Of a stretch of DNA of 64,000 nt, positions 46,801 through 57,281 are shown in pieces. The position numbers and the translations under genes were made by a program. Origin of the DNA: Schistosoma haematobium (taxonomy: Eukaryota > Platyhelminthes > Trematoda > Strigeidida > Schistosomatidae); NCBI RefSeq assembly GCF_000699445.3, contig NC_067195.1, forward strand, positions 17,121,287 through 17,185,286, given 5' to 3'. The notes beneath the pieces are model-generated. The model was not told the DNA's origin. It searched no databases and worked only from the letters and a program-made list of their open reading frames with translations. Every line of letters starts with the position of its first letter. The stretch's first letter is position 1.

Positions 46801-47512
46801 CATCGATTTCAGCAAAGTTTGTGTGCAAACTCCTAACATACTGAATTTTCTACAACCTAAATAACTAATTTTAAGTTACATGAACCCGACAGTGTTTCAC
46901 CCATTCTTTTCCTTTCACTAGTTTTAAAATTAGGCAATCTATTCATATAACTATCTTTTTTCGGATTAGTCTATTCAGACTTAATATTAATTAACCGTAA
47001 CTGATCGCACATAATGATTTCATATGTTCCACTTTCTCTACTCCTCAGTCTTCATGACCATGATTGAAACTTCTAACAAATTTAATTTACCACCTCCAAC
47101 CCATCACAGTTAAGGATAAAGCAACTCGCAGTAAATAGACTAATGTATTTTCTGCATAACTAGCTACTGACTCGTTTAACTGTGTACTGATTCAAACTGT
47201 TATTGATCTTTCCCATATTTTTATCTTTAGGTTCAAAGTATCACTGTTAAAGAAAGCGAACCAGAACGTCAGGAAACGCGGACAAAAGTAGATGAAAATC
47301 GACGTTATGTGATTGAGGCAACAATTGTGAGAGTCATGAAAGCTCGTAAAACTTTAAGTCATGGACAACTTGTTGTTGAAGTTATCGAACAATTAAAATC
47401 GCGCTTTGTACCTACCCCCCTAATGATTAAACAACGTATTGAATCGCTTATTGAACGAGAATTTCTTGCTCGATTAGAAGATGATCGTCGAGTTTATAAG
47501 TACTTGGCCTAA
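36264..47512 (+). CDS. CUL3: Cullin-3, scaffold of BTB-CUL3-RBX1 ubiquitin ligases (four coding exons)
   Basis: Join 36264-37870, 40644-40959, 45797-46036, 47231-47512: 2445 nt, 814 residues, against 768 in human CUL3. Cullin-3 binds BTB-domain substrate adaptors at its N-terminus and RBX1-E2 at its C-terminus, and is activated by NEDD8. The N-terminal helical repeats contain NNSCLSFEELYRNAYTLILQ and RDILMYMDRVYV. The cullin-homology domain includes LFIDEKLKRG, KRLLLSKSQSDDQEKIMISK and TTGLWPTQ. The C-terminal winged helix has the neddylation segment IVRVMKARK (Lys758 by my count) and the terminal RRVYKYLA. All junctions are GT-AG. A Ser/Pro-rich linker (about residues 565-634) is about 48 residues longer than in human. 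Identification is by recalled family sequence and is very secure. Confidence 0.96.
37871..38837 (+). other. Cullin-3 intron 1, left part
   Basis: AT-rich intronic sequence without recognised features, up to the LINE insertion. Confidence 0.7.
38855..40291 (+). pseudogene. Reverse transcriptase of the intronic LINE (two premature TGA codons)
   Basis: The open segments 38855-39226 and 39236-40123 share one frame, and the same frame continues to 40291. RT fingers, palm (F-L-D-I-R-A-A-F-D and Y-A-D-D with both catalytic aspartate regions) and thumb are present. The endonuclease is missing through 5' truncation. Both stops are consistent with single G-to-A changes in TGG codons. It is not an autonomous element. 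Confidence 0.85.
40532..40541 (+). promoter_or_regulatory. AATAAA motifs in the intronic LINE tail
   Basis: Two overlapping AATAAA hexamers (40532-40537, 40536-40541) in transcript sense inside intron 1, about 105 bp before exon 2. They could act as a cryptic poly(A) signal for the LINE or for cullin-3. This is an inference. Confidence 0.3.
40644..40959 (+). CDS. CUL3: Cullin-3 coding exon 2 (residues 536-641)
   Basis: The acceptor TTTTATTATTCAG ends at 40643. The first base completes the split codon (Asn536). It encodes FYLSKHNGRKINLQTNMGYA, AELSAVFYG, then a 70-residue Ser/Thr/Pro/Gln-rich linker, then LNVRKYFLQ. The donor CAG|GTAAAT is at 40959/40960, in phase 0. The matching human segment has only about 22 linker residues. 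Confidence 0.94.
41295..41583. mobile_element. 289-bp MITE-like element, copy 2
   Basis: Inverted relative to copy 1 (2475-2763), the same length, about 90% identical by eye, with similar terminal inverted repeats (one end reads GGCGAGACTATAATTTATGG on the minus strand). It lies in cullin-3 intron 2 and has no ORF. Confidence 0.6.
41584..44099 (+). other. Cullin-3 intron 2, AT-rich, nothing recognised
   Basis: No repeat or exon recognised. The ORFs at 42524-42754 and 42788-42988 are low-complexity AT-rich chance frames. Confidence 0.6.
44100..44700 (+). mobile_element. Decayed LINE 3' end in cullin-3 intron 2
   Basis: Nucleotide similarity to the distal RT part of the intron 1 LINE: GGATTGCTGATATTCAGTGG, CAACACCATAGTAGTAATGC, AGAGGTTCGGCA, then CTGGCATCTGTTGGTC and a GGTTGGGG block, to a 3' region near 44690. 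It has many more substitutions and indels than the intron 1 copy and is therefore older. Same orientation. Confidence 0.65.
44701..45796 (+). other. Rest of cullin-3 intron 2, possible tRNA-like SINE debris
   Basis: At about 45360-45440 the string CCTAGGTTTGATTTCCAGC resembles a pol III B box, and GAATGTGTACTACTGAGTCC follows, a pattern I have seen in schistosome repeats. The evidence is weak. Otherwise there is nothing. Confidence 0.35.
45797..46036 (+). CDS. CUL3: Cullin-3 coding exon 3 (residues 642-721)
   Basis: Acceptor TCTCAATTTCTAG, donor CGG|GTATGT, 80 whole codons in phase 0. It encodes VSTYQMIILMKFNRRNRYSF, the NIPERELKRSLMALALGRC helix and KEPKTRDIESTDIFYVNDSF, the winged-helix part of the cullin-homology domain that supports RBX1 binding. 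Confidence 0.95.
46037..47230 (+). other. Cullin-3 intron 3
   Basis: AT-rich, GT-AG bounded (GTATGT ... TTATCTTTAG). No repeat recognised. Confidence 0.8.
47231..47512 (+). CDS. CUL3: Cullin-3 coding exon 4 (residues 722-814 and stop)
   Basis: Encodes VQSITVKESEPERQETRTKV, the neddylation segment IEATIVRVMKARKTLSHG and the terminal winged helix ending EREFLARLEDDRRVYKYLA with stop TAA at 47510-47512. The lysine of IVRVMK aligns with the NEDD8 acceptor of animal CUL3. Confidence 0.95.
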   Translation, partial: VQSITVKESEPERQETRTKVDENRRYVIEATIVRVMKARKTLSHGQLVVEVIEQLKSRFVPTPLMIKQRIESLIEREFLARLEDDRRVYKYLA

Positions 47513-47658
47513 TCTCATTTTGTAAACCAAATCTAAATACAACCTGTATCTTTCAAGTCCCATCCTACCATTCCTTGCGTCTATTCTCTCCGCTGTCAAA
47601 AATTTTCAAATTACTCCTATGATGTGTTGCAAGATGATGAGCTTTAAATAATGATCAG

Positions 47659-47696
47659 AATAAATCTGATTGCTCATTATCAATTAATTGAATAAA
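47659..47696 (+). promoter_or_regulatory. Candidate poly(A) signals of cullin-3
   Basis: AATAAA at 47659-47664 and again at 47691-47696, 150-185 bp after the stop codon. In AT-rich DNA such hexamers also arise by chance. Confidence 0.35.
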
Positions 47697-50600
47697 TCAA
47701 ATCATTGTTCTCAATTTACTACTACAAACCTAGTCTTCATCAACTTACTACAGTTAAGTTATCTATGACTTTTTGTTTCCTTTGCAAATCTCATGCTTCC
47801 ATTTCAGTTTTTTTATTAAACTACTAACCTTACCTACATAAATTATATATGATTCGTTATTTTGTTTATGTACATATTATAATTGCCTCACTCTTTTAAG
47901 TTTATGCATTCTAAAATTGATTCATTTTATCCTCATTCATAACTTTTGGAAAATGTGGAATCAATGTTAATTACTCATTTCTTTGTTTCTTTCTCCATTC
48001 AAATGTGCAGTTACCCACAGTACTAACTTATATCATTTGGCTAAAAGCATCTCCCTTGTTACAGTAAATAATACGATTATTAATGCGACGGGCAACTTCA
48101 CATATTTCGGTGAGTAAATGAACTTACTTCTGAACAAGGAATGAAGCAATCGGCTGTGTCAAACAATATGTCTAATTACTTCTTCAATCTTATGTAGTTT
48201 GTATTAACTGTACACATTTTGAGCAGTTTAAATCTGCCATGCAATGAATGCTTTTATTTATGGTGGAGTATTTCTCCTTTTTGAGTTTTAGTCCTACACA
48301 AAGCCCTGTCCACATTATTTTTTGTGTAAGCTACATATATGTATCCACTCAAGTAAGGCGTATTTTCTCGCCAAGGTTAACTTTTCTCTCAAGGTTTTAT
48401 TTTCGTATGTTTACTTTCTCTAGGTGTTGCTTTAAATTGTAGCACATAGTTTTGTGCAGTATATTCAAGGTTTGACTTTAAAACTACTATGAATTCAGTG
48501 CTATCCGTTAGCTTGTTTTCTGTATCAATTGATATCTTGAATCAATCAGTTTATCAGGGTGCACTGTACACTGTCTGCTATTTATCAATGTTCTGATGGT
48601 TGGTCAAAATGATACTAATTTATTTTCACTTATTTTCTAAATACGAGGTAATTTTACCATAATTGTTGACCTCATAAACAACTCGGTCGCGTGAGCATTT
48701 AAAAGTGCTATGAGTTCGCAATTAAATTAAAGTAACAGCTAAGTCTATATTATTATTTTGTGTTTTTAGACATCATTTACTAATTTGCAAATTGGATACG
48801 TTCGTTAGACACTATCAAAATTGCATGTAAAGGTAATTAGTAGTTAACTCGCAAAGTGAAATATCTTGTCTGGATAACTTTAACTGAATGCGTGTTCTCG
48901 ACTACAATGAGTCTCAATACTTTGGACGACTAAGATATTTACTAGGTTATGACAGCCGCTTCATTTTAAGGAGTGTTTTCGTGTCCTGAGGTGACCAGAA
49001 CTGGTAATTACTGAGATATCCCATTTGTCTAGTCCTATGATTTAGTGAAATAAGATTCTTTAAAAGGGATATCTGCACAGGATTTCTAATGAGTTCACAA
49101 CAAGAATCCAAACCTACCCCAATATGAAAGCTATGAAAGGTGTATAATTTGGGGTTTCATGAATCAGCTCTTATGCAGAATCTAATCCATTATCGAGAGA
49201 TTGTATTTTCCGCATTTAAAACGGGAAGAAAAATTGAGGTTTCTAGAATTAATACAAATTATAAGGGGTTTCGCCTGGATGAAACAGTTCAGTAAGATAA
49301 CGTATTGGAACTTGCTTTTTTCTATGCAGTCACTTTTGATTGGCGCATACACTTTGCTTCGCACTTGAACTCTGGCTCTTTAATCCTTGTTTATTCACTG
49401 TAGCAGAATAAGGAAGCAGTATGGTAGTAAAATTCTTATTAATTGCTTACTTGTTTCTCAGAGATTATATAGTTGTCTTTGGTGGCAACCGTGTTGTTTG
49501 ATCGACTTGTCAATTATCGTAAACAGCCAGCGTTACTCCTGAAATAAAGCTCGTCGTCAGTCAAACGCTCCGTTAAACCTTTAGTTGGATCATAGTCTCG
49601 TGACTCCATATATCGAGCAACTGTCTTATTCGGAAGGCCGGAAGTGACTATATCTCCAGTAAAATAAATGTGTTAGCAGTCGTATTTTCCAGAAATAATG
49701 ACAAATGAGATGGATTATTCAGTTTTTTTAAAAATGTCCTACTATTTCTTGAGCAAGATGTCATAAGGTCCCAGTTACTGCAAATTACATCTTTTTGCAT
49801 AATCCATGATATGGTAGGACCCTAATTTTCGTCGTATAAAACTTTGAAATATCTTCCTTACTTGTACTTGGCAACGTTCATTCTAAAAAAGAAGAATTGG
49901 TAGTTGTTTGTAGTGAATTGCATACCTAACACAGATGAACCAAGCTTCTGTCGTAGCATTTGACCCTTTAGTAGTAATAACGAATTTCCGAGTAATCAGG
50001 TATACGCTATTTTTAGTCATGGTCACTACAGTGCAAGACTTATTGACAAATTGAATATTATCAAGGCTGGGTGGTGGTGTCCAGTACCATATCAAGCCCA
50101 CATGAGTTATTCTAGCTTCAAAACAGACCAATTTATTCATTCTTCTTGAGTCACATTATGACCTTGTTAATTATTCCCCTGTCAACATTGACTTTTTATG
50201 TAAGCGGATGTGTGTACATTGCTTATCCTATTCATCACGTTTTTAGCTTATTTTTGTTTGACTATAAACGTCGACTGACGCTTGATTAAGTTGAGTTGGC
50301 TCACTTGACTCCTCTGATTCGTTTCGTTTCATTTATCTGATCGTCTGTTTGGCATCAACGATCGCATATCCAAATTCGATTCTCGTATTCAACTTATTTA
50401 ATTCCGTTATTCGCTAACATGATTCAAGTCGATGATTATATATGAGGGTAGCCGAGACGTATTTTTCAATAACAGTCATTCATTCAATCACCAAACGACC
50501 TAATTGAAGTCAGATAAATGACTACTAAAGTATCATGCAGTCTCCAACCAACAGCTGCGATGATACTGAAAAGAGGTAGAAAAAAAGTGAACAACAGCGC

Positions 50601-51017
50601 AGAATAACTTGTTATAACTGCAAAAGTAGAGCTATTTGTAGCAGAAAAATATGACATGTAAAATAAGTTGACGAACTTAACTAAACACTAGGTTAACTGT
50701 TATTCAAACATTCTCAGATAAATTACAGAACAGTAGTAGTCAACTAAGTTAAATAGAGTTCAAACTCATGGACAGAAAGATCAAGTAAACGAGTAGGATA
50801 ACTGTGCGGACTTCGGAAATGTGATCTAAATAATAGATTTTATTAAGCTCAAATCTTTATTATTTTTGAACAACCTGCAAAGTCCTAGCATATGAGTTTG
50901 TTTTTATTAGAAAAATGGTGTCCCAAGTGAAACCAGTGTGAGGTTATAAATATGATATAATATGAAGTAAACACCACGGGAGAACGACACTAGTAACAAT
51001 GATTAGTCCACAGTACA
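47697..51017. other. 3.3 kb downstream of cullin-3 with no recognised gene
   Basis: AT-rich DNA without supported exons on either strand. The short ORFs at 48248, 49182 and 49883 show no domain. Confidence 0.4.
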
Positions 51018-51955
51018 CACTTTTGTCAAATATGCAGATGATCTCACTATATGTATGCCTATCTCTTCCTCTTCACAACCCACAGGAATGAGTTTTTGTC
51101 TCGTATTGATTGTTGGTCTGTTGTTAATGGTGTCATACTTAATCCGTCTAAATGTCAAGCTGTTAATTTTAGCATAAGACATGAACGGCATCTAAACACC
51201 ATTTTGAGATCCCATAATGCTTGTGCCATTGGAGACTCTTTGATAAACATAGTGTCGAAAGTCAATTATCTTCGTGTTACTTTTTCCTCTGATCTCTCTC
51301 GGTCTTCTCATGTTTTACTGTTATGAAAGAAAGTCTTCCGTTTGACTTACTACATAAAGAGATTGCATGCTTTTGGGATTACTCGTCATTTACTCTTACA
51401 ATTTGTCAACTGCATATTGCGTATTATTCTTTGCTGTTCTCCATTATTCTTTCCCGGGTTTTTGAGAAAAGACTTTTCTGCATTGCAGAGAGTACTGAAG
51501 GCAGTTAGCAAGATGTGTGGTGAATTTTTTTTGGAGGTCATAGTTAATTTTGTTGTGGATAGACATCTAAAGTCATGCAAACTCCTGGCAGGTGTTATCA
51601 GATACTAACCATCCTCTTCACTCATATCTTTCTCCTTGTATATCTTCTGGTAGAACGAGACGTAATTACATTGAAATCCATGCACTCAAGCAAAAGTATA
51701 AAATTTCTATAATACCTTACCTAGCAAATATACTCTGTGACGAACAGGTTGTTAAAGTTAACCTAGTCAATAACCTGCATTCTTGACATTTCTCTAATTT
51801 GGAGAGTTGTACAGTTTTTCAGATTTTTTAAACCGTTTTTCTGTCTTTGTTTCTGATTTTTTGTATAAGAAAATTGTTGAAATACCCTGTGCTGAGAATT
51901 ATATATTGTACTAAAATATAATATTGAATAAGGCCATTAATAATAATAATCCTTC
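51018..51955 (+). mobile_element. CR1/jockey-type LINE fragment with RT palm
   Basis: Starts in FVKYADDLTICMPISS (the Y-A-D-D palm), then after a frameshift NEFLSRIDCWSVVNGVILNP and SKCQAVNFSI, then VSKVNYLRVTFSSDLSRSSH. After another frame change the distal region HAFGITRHLLLQFVNCILRI follows, and finally SPCISSGRTRRN and an end near 51786. The 3' UTR closes with a (TAA)n tail at about 51940-51955. At least two frameshifts are present, so it is dead. Confidence 0.75.
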
Positions 51956-52539
51956 TAATTATAGAAATACGGAGATTCAAGGGAATAAATCCTTATTTCT
52001 AATGAACTTAAGTTTACCACGTAAAACCTAGAAGAAGCTAACTCCAATATGCAATATATATGTCACGAACTTGTATAAACCGATTAATTTATTTGCGCTC
52101 GCCTCTCGTTTTGATACGGTTTCAGGTATTTGGTAATGTCCAATGAGTAGTTCTCTAGCCACTTGACTGCACTAATTCTAATCAATTTAATAGTTATTTG
52201 TGTATTTATATATCTTGTAGTTTGAGTGGGTGCATTTGTCTAAGGGTAGTAGGTTTCTGGAGACCGGCAGCTATCACATTACCAGACAGGAGGTCGGTTG
52301 ATAGCAATGCGAAAAACAATTGGTAGAAAATTTGAATGCTGAGTGAAGACATTTGTTTCAGGAAAGAAATAAACAAGTTGGCAATACAAACGGTGTGGGG
52401 AGATCAAAATGTAGGAATTAAAGGCGAAATGGAGATGATGATAGGTGATATAGGGACAAGTAAATGATATGTGACACGAACAACAGTAAGTAAGTTATGA
52501 GACATCCATCAGACACAGCCGGTTCAAGTGAAAGATGTT
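51956..52539. other. No feature recognised
   Basis: AT-rich spacer between two LINE remnants of opposite orientation. Confidence 0.35.
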
Positions 52540-53700
52540 AATTTGTGGGTGGGTGTGTGTTCTTCAAGTGTCCTCTTGAAGTTGTCTCCTAGGAGGAGGG
52601 CTGGTAGCACTACACCATTGTGAACATTACAGTCGGGCTGTGCGCACGTTTTGATGAGATTTAGGGGCGATTCTGGGATTATTGCGTGAAGTTTCCTCCA
52701 CATAAAGTGAAGGGTTGCATTTGCCTTGACCTCATCTCCTGTTAGTTGTGTCCATAACCAAACAATCAGATCGTTGCTTAAACGCCCACCACGTCAATCT
52801 GGTCTGACGTATCTGTAGCCTGTCTCTGTTACACTTGACCTACCAATTCAAAAACATTATGGTCCTGTCATATCAGCGTGACTCATAATTTTTGTTCATT
52901 TCGACAAGACACGCAATGCTAGTCGGTGTGTTTGTGCGTTCCTCGTAATGACTATAATTCCTTCAGTTATTGTACTAACCAAATTGTTTTTAAATTTAGA
53001 AACATAAAGTTCAAAGCCAAGTTGTTATTGTTCTAACTATAGCTTTCACATAGACTCTGGGTCGTCAGTATCATGTTTTGCAGTTCTAGTAGTATATCTG
53101 TAAGACGAATTAAATCCTATATCCCCTATGTAGTTTGAGCTGATTTCTAATATTTCTGTGGTCACTAGCTCGAGATCGCGCTCTGAGGAGACAGTCGGAA
53201 GCGGATTTCCATAGAGGGTGCAAATGTTTGGCACCAGATGAGACAGAATGTTCATGACTCGGTATTTCGGTAGACCAACTTTTAATCTATTGTCTACTGC
53301 ACATTCCCCAGGTGCTGTAAGACCCTTTTGAAGCTCAAGTGAATCCTTTTCGTTTTTTATGGACTTCCAGATCTTCGCATCATGTTCGCTGATCGATATC
53401 ACCGAGCTAATTGTGTCTGGCTGATTGTTAATAAAGATCGGAGACAGGAGTTTACCTAAGTTTATCCCTTGTGAAACTCCTAATATTTAGACTCCCCAAC
53501 TCACGTGCACTTTATTTGCCTCAGTGCGAAACATACCGTTCACCAGGTAGCTTCGGAGCTAAAATAGAATTGGGTCAGTGCATCTCATCTTTTAAATTGC
53601 CTCTATGAGAATTGCTTGGGTATTTTGTCTGCTGTTCTTCCGAAGCCAAGGTCTATTGAACGAACTGACATATTTTGGTCCTAGAAGTTTTTTCAGCATT
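52540..53700 (-). mobile_element. CR1-like LINE fragment (RT palm to 3' part)
   Basis: Minus strand. RSYLVNGMFRTEANK near 53550 is followed by a VSQGINLGKLLSPIFINN block (degenerate G-V-P-Q-G-S-V-L-G-P-L-L-F-x-L-F-I-N-D), then ISISEHDAKIWKSI (degenerate F-A-D-D-x-K-I-W). The open piece 53046-53402 contains YGNPLPTVSSERDLEL, a strong CR1 signature (N-x-L-P-x-V-x-x-E-R-D-L-G). It decays further toward 52540. The catalytic Asp pair is lost. Confidence 0.75.
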
Positions 53701-55363
53701 TGACGATTTCTCGGCGTTCATTATCTTTATTTTTACAGTGCAAACTCATCCATACTTTCAAAATTAAGTCTTCTGGTGGGTGTTGAAAAGGATTTCTGTT
53801 AAAGCTACAAGTAGTATGAAAGACCTTTCAAAGTACGTTTATCTGGAAGGACGCACTGAATGTTTTATTAGACCTGCGTTTAAATATTAGGAGGATGCTT
53901 TCAGGTGTGAGCAGTCAGTACGGTTAGAAGATTTATATTCAGCGAAGAATTAAGGAGCGGTAGCTGCTAAAATTAGTTAGTGGAATATTATACTTCTTGT
54001 TGTTATGATGTAATTACATAGTAACTATGATAATACCCACAAAAATACCTTTTATAATAGGCTTTTGATTAACCCATCAAGTATCATTGTGTGGCATATC
54101 ATTCCTGATATGTGGACAGTTTATTATCCATTGTTACCCTTGGTCACAGTCATTTTTAGGTCTGATCGTATATTGTTGTTATTTTTTCACTTTATAGTGT
54201 GATATTATTGGGAATGTCTGTAAGTAGACTATGTATGCTTGAAATATAATATTCGCATAGTGTAGGCTACTTGCTGTGTTCTTGAATTAACAGAAAAGGG
54301 TGGTAGCCACCAAGTTGAAGACCAATAGCAGCTCAGTGTTGACTCAAAGTTATTGATGATGAAACAGATTCCGATAAGTCACAAGAAAGGGGTCTTAAAA
54401 AGACATTAACTAGTATGTGTGACTGAGGTATCTGGAGTAAGAATCTCCTGTGAAGTCGATCTTTGGATAAGTATTAAAAATAAATAAACCATCGCCTTCT
54501 AACCAATGGCTATCACGTATGACCTGAATTTATCAGCAACAAAAGTTTACACAGGATTATCTCATCACTATCTTAGTATAGAAAAAGCAACTGTAAATCA
54601 GCGCAATTCAAGTATGAAACAAAATAGACCAATCGGTTGATCTGACTGATAAATTCTGAAAAACTTTAAACTAGGACCAAAATGGTCGGTCGGTCGGTCT
54701 GCCATCTATTTTACTTATGGGTGTAAGTTTAGGTAACAAACTGAGTAATTCATTGACTTATTACTGGTTCCCAGCATTGAAACTACTGTTATGAATAAAA
54801 TACACACATATAATCATGTAGAACCTCATATCACCTATCAATTTCGTCATAACTCCGGACTACAGAAAAAAATAGAGTAGTTTCAAATGGCATATTTACA
54901 AGAAATGTTGGTGGTTCAATTCACACATAAAATGTAAGGAATGTTAAAAGCAAAAAACTTCAACGTAGGAACAATACTTCAAGTGATATGTACTAACAAA
55001 TCTTCCCTTTGATGATACCGTAGTTCTACTACTTGGTTTAGTAATTTACTACAGAGTGTTTACATAAGCGTTTGTTCTGTGAAAATCAAGGCTTGCAGGT
55101 GAACAGTAACTCCAGCGCTCGTTCTCAACGACTCCCATTAATTCTATCATAACACATGAAATCTATGGAAATACTATAATGTTTTGAATTCTTTGAATTG
55201 TAGTATGAACTAGGAATCCCAGAAATAACGCAATTGAATTAAGAAGTGAGACACAATCACAAACGAATGTATTATATTTGGAATTCGAAATCTAGCATTC
55301 AACAAGTACAAAGGTATTATTAGTTCGTTCAAACACCACAATACCTTGATCTAGTTTTTGAGT
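53701..55363. other. No gene recognised
   Basis: AT-rich DNA. A short (GGTC)n run occurs near 54685. No exon supported. Confidence 0.4.
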
Positions 55364-55494
55364 TATGTCGACCAATAAATCCCTAAAGTAAATAGTCCTG
55401 TGTGTCTTCGACATCGATTCTGACCTAATGGGTTGTACTGGACACATCTTGGCTGGAGGTGTCTGGTGAATCAGTTTCACCAGATCACCATGGA
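55364..55494 (+). repeat. Second ancient decayed LTR fragment of the A/B family
   Basis: AATAAATCCCTAAAGTAAAT, then TCTTCGACATCGATTCTGACC, GGTGTCTGGT and CACCAGATCACCATG follow the order of the A/B LTR (AATAAATCCCTAAAATAAAT, TTTTCGACATTGGATGCTGA, CACCAGATCACGTG) with many substitutions. Only the left half is visible. Confidence 0.6.
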
Positions 55495-55536
55495 GATTCC
55501 GTACTACCCACCCCTCTCAAAAGGTAGTCAGCTCAG

Positions 55537-55538
<2 letters not shown>

Positions 55539-55570
<32 letters not shown>
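55539..55570. repeat. (TA)n microsatellite
   Basis: About 16 TA units directly before an RTE fragment. Confidence 0.85.
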
Positions 55571-55574
<4 letters not shown>

Positions 55575-55589
55575 CCGGTCGACGGACCT

Positions 55590-55895
55590 GGCATAGAAAC
55601 TTTTACTCTTTTGGTGATGGTTGTAGTAGTTTTTTAAGTTTCAGTTCCATACAAGAGGATTGACTTGACATTCGTATTAGAGATTCTGACTTCGATGTTT
55701 GCTGATAGTTGCTTTGTGCTCTATATGTCTTTCACTCATAAGAATGCTGTCGTTTCAGCTTCACTACCAAGTGTGATTTGGTTGGTGCTCTCCGTGCTGC
55801 ATTTCAGGATCTTGCCCTTTCCGTTGTGTATGTTGACGCCTAATGATTCAGAGGCTGCTACTACACTCGTTATTTGCTACTCAACCATGTGGAAC
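55590..55895 (-). mobile_element. RTE-clade LINE fragment
   Basis: The reverse complement resembles the RT distal region of the other RTE copies: the GTGTAGTAGCAGCCTCTGAA region, AACATACACAACGGAAAGGG, CAAGATCCTGAAATGCAGCA and GGAGAGCACCAACCAAATCA. It ends about 17 bp before the 5' LTR of element C. It is strongly diverged. Confidence 0.6.
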
Positions 55896-55911
55896 AGACT
55901 GCCAGTGAATG

Positions 55912-56178
55912 TGTAACAGCTTAGGTTGGTTGGTTAAGAGTTGACCCCAAACAACTAAGTATATGCCAAAACAGTATTGTTCAAGTATTCATTCACTTCC
56001 TTGTTTTGTATAAGCATTATATTCCCTATTATCTTATATTGAATGTTGAGAGCCTTTGTTTGTCTGAACAGATAATCCCACGCTCCACTGTGACTGCGCT
56101 AAGATCGAAATAAAGACCTATTCACTACTTGTCTGGTTTCTTCTATCAATAGCACGAGGGTTACCTATAGACACGAAA
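55912..56178 (+). repeat. 5' LTR of element C (267 bp)
   Basis: TGTAACAGCTTAGG to CGAAA. The right boundary is set by divergence between the two LTR copies and by the primer-binding site that follows. Confidence 0.9.
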
Positions 56179-56179
56179 T

Positions 56180-56189
56180 TGGTGAGCCC
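56180..56189 (+). promoter_or_regulatory. Primer-binding site of element C (partial tRNA-Trp match)
   Basis: TGGTGAGCCC matches the complement of the tRNA-Trp 3' end at 9 of 10 positions, then similarity stops (TTTTGAAC). A short primer or another tRNA is possible. Confidence 0.5.
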
Positions 56190-56388
56190 TTTTGAACACA
56201 AATTTAACCTCATTTTTGTTATTAATATTATATTTTTTGTACTCAATCGTAAAAGTAGACCTGATTATCCGTAAACTAAGTTGGATATATAGTTTTTTTT
56301 CTTTTTTTTTTTTAATTACCTTAAGTTATTCGTGTTATAGAAACCATTTTTTCGTGCTAACTTTATTGCTATATTTGTCACATACCTC

Positions 56389-57234
56389 ATGTCAGACTCA
56401 ATAGAAACCCATAATCTGGATGATTTGTCACCAGTGGAGATAGACACTGTTATGACTACGAAATCCCGACTTCCAGAATTTGATCGTAGTGATCCTGAGT
56501 TGTGGTTTGCTCAACTAGAGCATTATTTCACGAGACACAATATCAAATCTGAAGGGATTCGCTATAGAGATTTGTGTTCTATCCTTCCTCCTTCAGTCGC
56601 CAAAGAAGTCCGTGACTTGATTTTAGATCCACCATCACCACAACCATACACCATCTTAAGACGAGAGATAATGAACCGTTTATCATTATCAGATAGTCAA
56701 AGAATTCAAAGACTTTTTCAAGGTGAAACACTAGGTGATCGGTCGCCGTCACAGTTTTTACGTCACCTCCAAGTCTTAGTGGGTGATAACACAGTGGGTG
56801 AAGCAGTCCTAAAACAAGGATGGATACAAGCTCTCCCATGCTACGTCCAACACTGTTTGGATGCACAAGATCCTGAAACCTCATTATCTCATTTAGCGCG
56901 TATAGCCGACAGAATAATGGAAAGAGGTCCTCCAAGTGGATCAGGCACAATAAATCACACACAAAAAGTAGAATCAGCAAAAGACCCCGTAATAGAAGGA
57001 CTCATTGCGAGTGTTAAGAGTCTCACTGAGGCTGTCACCAGAATGCAAATGGGTCATAGAAACAGGAGCAGGTCACCACAACGACCACGATCCAAGTCAC
57101 AAAACAGGTCACAAATGTCCAGACAATCTGGGCAGTTTTGTTGGTACCACTGGAAGTTTGGTGTCAACTCAACCAAGTGCATGCAACCATGCGCCTGGCC
57201 TAAGCATAATCCTAAGGCAGCGGGAAACGAGTAA
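56389..57234 (+). CDS. gag: Gag of element C
   Basis: A 281-codon ORF. The N-terminal capsid-like region contains [20 protein letters not shown], then [20 protein letters not shown] and the [12 protein letters not shown] block. A basic linker ([20 protein letters not shown]) and the zinc knuckle C-W-Y-H-x9-C-x3-C (CX2HX9CX3C) follow. The ORF ends GNE-stop only 13 residues after the knuckle, and GGGAAAC overlaps the last codons, so termination and -1 frameshifting into pol compete. No lesions seen. Confidence 0.92.
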   Translation: MSDSIETHNLDDLSPVEIDTVMTTKSRLPEFDRSDPELWFAQLEHYFTRHNIKSEGIRYRDLCSILPPSVAKEVRDLILDPPSPQPYTILRREIMNRLSLSDSQRIQRLFQGETLGDRSPSQFLRHLQVLVGDNTVGEAVLKQGWIQALPCYVQHCLDAQDPETSLSHLARIADRIMERGPPSGSGTINHTQKVESAKDPVIEGLIASVKSLTEAVTRMQMGHRNRSRSPQRPRSKSQNRSQMSRQSGQFCWYHWKFGVNSTKCMQPCAWPKHNPKAAGNE

Positions 57235-57266
57235 CCCCTCCCCAGGTCGCGACGACTGAGGAGGGG
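57222..57266 (+). promoter_or_regulatory. Programmed -1 ribosomal frameshift signal at the gag-pol junction
   Basis: The heptamer G GGA AAC (57222-57228) is in the X XXY YYZ phase of gag, six bases (GAGTAA, containing the gag stop) separate it from a perfect 7-bp GC stem CCCCTCC (57235-57241) with GGAGGGG (57260-57266). The loop holds a self-complementary GTCGCGAC (57246-57253). Slipping back one base enters the pol frame, which is open from there into the protease. This matches the classical design of retroviral -1 signals. Activity is inferred. Confidence 0.8.
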
Positions 57267-57281
57267 CGCCTAAACAGTCGC

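Noticed and set aside
55433..55663. ORF across the (TA)n microsatellite
   Set aside because: Chance frame made by the repeat and decayed LTR/RTE sequence.
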